This document shows positions 63,712-64,000 of a stretch of DNA of 64,000 nt, piece by piece. Source of the DNA: Mesorhizobium sp. NZP2298 (lineage in GTDB: Bacteria; Pseudomonadota; Alphaproteobacteria; Rhizobiales; Rhizobiaceae); NCBI RefSeq assembly GCF_013170825.1, contig NZ_CP033365.1, positions 2,740,001 to 2,804,000 of the forward strand. The letters are read 5' to 3'. A program made the translations under genes and the position numbers. Under the pieces are notes generated by a model that worked only from the letters and a program-made list of their open reading frames with translations, did not search any database and had not been told where the DNA came from. The first letter of the stretch is position 1. Each line of letters begins with the position of its first letter.

Positions 63712-64000
63712 GAGCGGCGCTTTGCCCGACCGAATATGCCTTGCGGCATGAACATCAACATCAGGATGAGCAGTGCGAAGCCCACCGCGGGTTTCCATCG
63801 CGCGTTGAACAGCAGGGTCGACCATTCCTGCGAGAGACCGATCACCAGCCCGCCGACAAGGGCGCCGTAAGGGTTGCCGACGCCGCCCAGGACGGTGGCG
63901 GCGAACAGGCTGAGCAGCAGCGTTATGCCGAAGTTCGGATTGAAACTGCCGATGGCGGTCGCATAAAGAATGCCCGACAGCGCCGCGAGGAAGCCGGCGG
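63708..64000 (-). CDS. ABC transporter permease, LivH type, C-terminal part, cut by window edge
   Basis: The last 96 codons of a LivH-type permease are visible (start beyond the window). The segment includes the VLGGVGNPYGALVGG loop of the LivH family and ends MPQGIFGRAKRRS. It overlaps the LivM gene by 4 bp. The SBP gene for this system must lie further right. Confidence 0.88.
   Translation of the reverse strand, partial: AGFLAALSGILYATAIGSFNPNFGITLLLSLFAATVLGGVGNPYGALVGGLVIGLSQEWSTLLFNARWKPAVGFALLILMLMFMPQGIFGRAKRRS

Overview
The window is GC-rich, densely packed, operon-rich chromosome or megaplasmid DNA from an alphaproteobacterium, most likely a member of the Rhizobiales close to Mesorhizobium or Aminobacter. 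The grounds are codon use, the very large share of ABC uptake systems, and a mosaic intergenic palindrome near 27.3 kb of a type that I recall as common in Mesorhizobium. No rRNA, tRNA, CRISPR array, transposase or phage gene was seen. Nearly every gene belongs to an uptake-plus-catabolism module with its own regulator, so the window reads as five or six catabolic cassettes laid end to end.

Region A (1-17.4 kb) is a TetR-type regulon. A CoA-ligase/dehydratase/SDR operon runs leftward. A thiolase-like/DUF35/M20 hydrolase/FAD oxidase/RraA-like operon and a hydantoinase (HyuB)-branched-chain-type ABC transporter-hydantoinase (HyuA) operon run rightward. All three transcription units carry almost identical copies of one 22-bp imperfect palindrome (2576-2597, 3791-3812, 8743-8764), which ties them into one pathway. 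Together the genes suggest import of an amide-, imide- or ureide-containing carboxylic acid, ring or amide hydrolysis, and shortening as a CoA thioester.

Region B (17.6-39.0 kb) looks like an island for peptides and amino acids with D configuration. It holds two oligopeptide/dipeptide ABC transporters (one split around its LysR regulator), an S12 beta-lactamase-fold hydrolase of D-aminopeptidase type, an M55 D-aminopeptidase, a D-threonine aldolase/D-serine dehydratase-like PLP enzyme, an MlrC-type M81 peptidase, an XRE-cupin regulator, a D-amino-acid-oxidase-like flavoprotein and a D-cysteine desulfhydrase-like PLP enzyme. A motif of the form GATTTTTCT-N5-GAAAG recurs at three promoters around the XRE-cupin gene.

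Region C (39.0-50.8 kb) is a carbohydrate or polyol cassette. It has an SBP, two permeases, two different ATPases, a small membrane protein, the split dihydroxyacetone-kinase pair DhaK/DhaL, a clear LsrF orthologue, an SDR, and a divergent DeoR regulator with a second DhnA-type aldolase. LsrF is normally the last enzyme of AI-2 breakdown, but here there is no LsrK, LsrR or LsrB, so it has probably been recruited for another phosphorylated ketone.

Region D (50.8-57.3 kb) is a LysR regulator followed by CoA-transferase, MmgE/PrpD, acyl-CoA dehydrogenase, MaoC-type hydratase and CitE-type lyase genes. This is the gene set known for itaconate degradation (ict-ich-ccl). Region E (57.5-64.0 kb) is a leftward operon with a second branched-chain-type ABC transporter (its LivH cut by the window edge), a thioesterase, a VOC protein, an acyl-CoA ligase and a quinone-oxidoreductase-like MDR.
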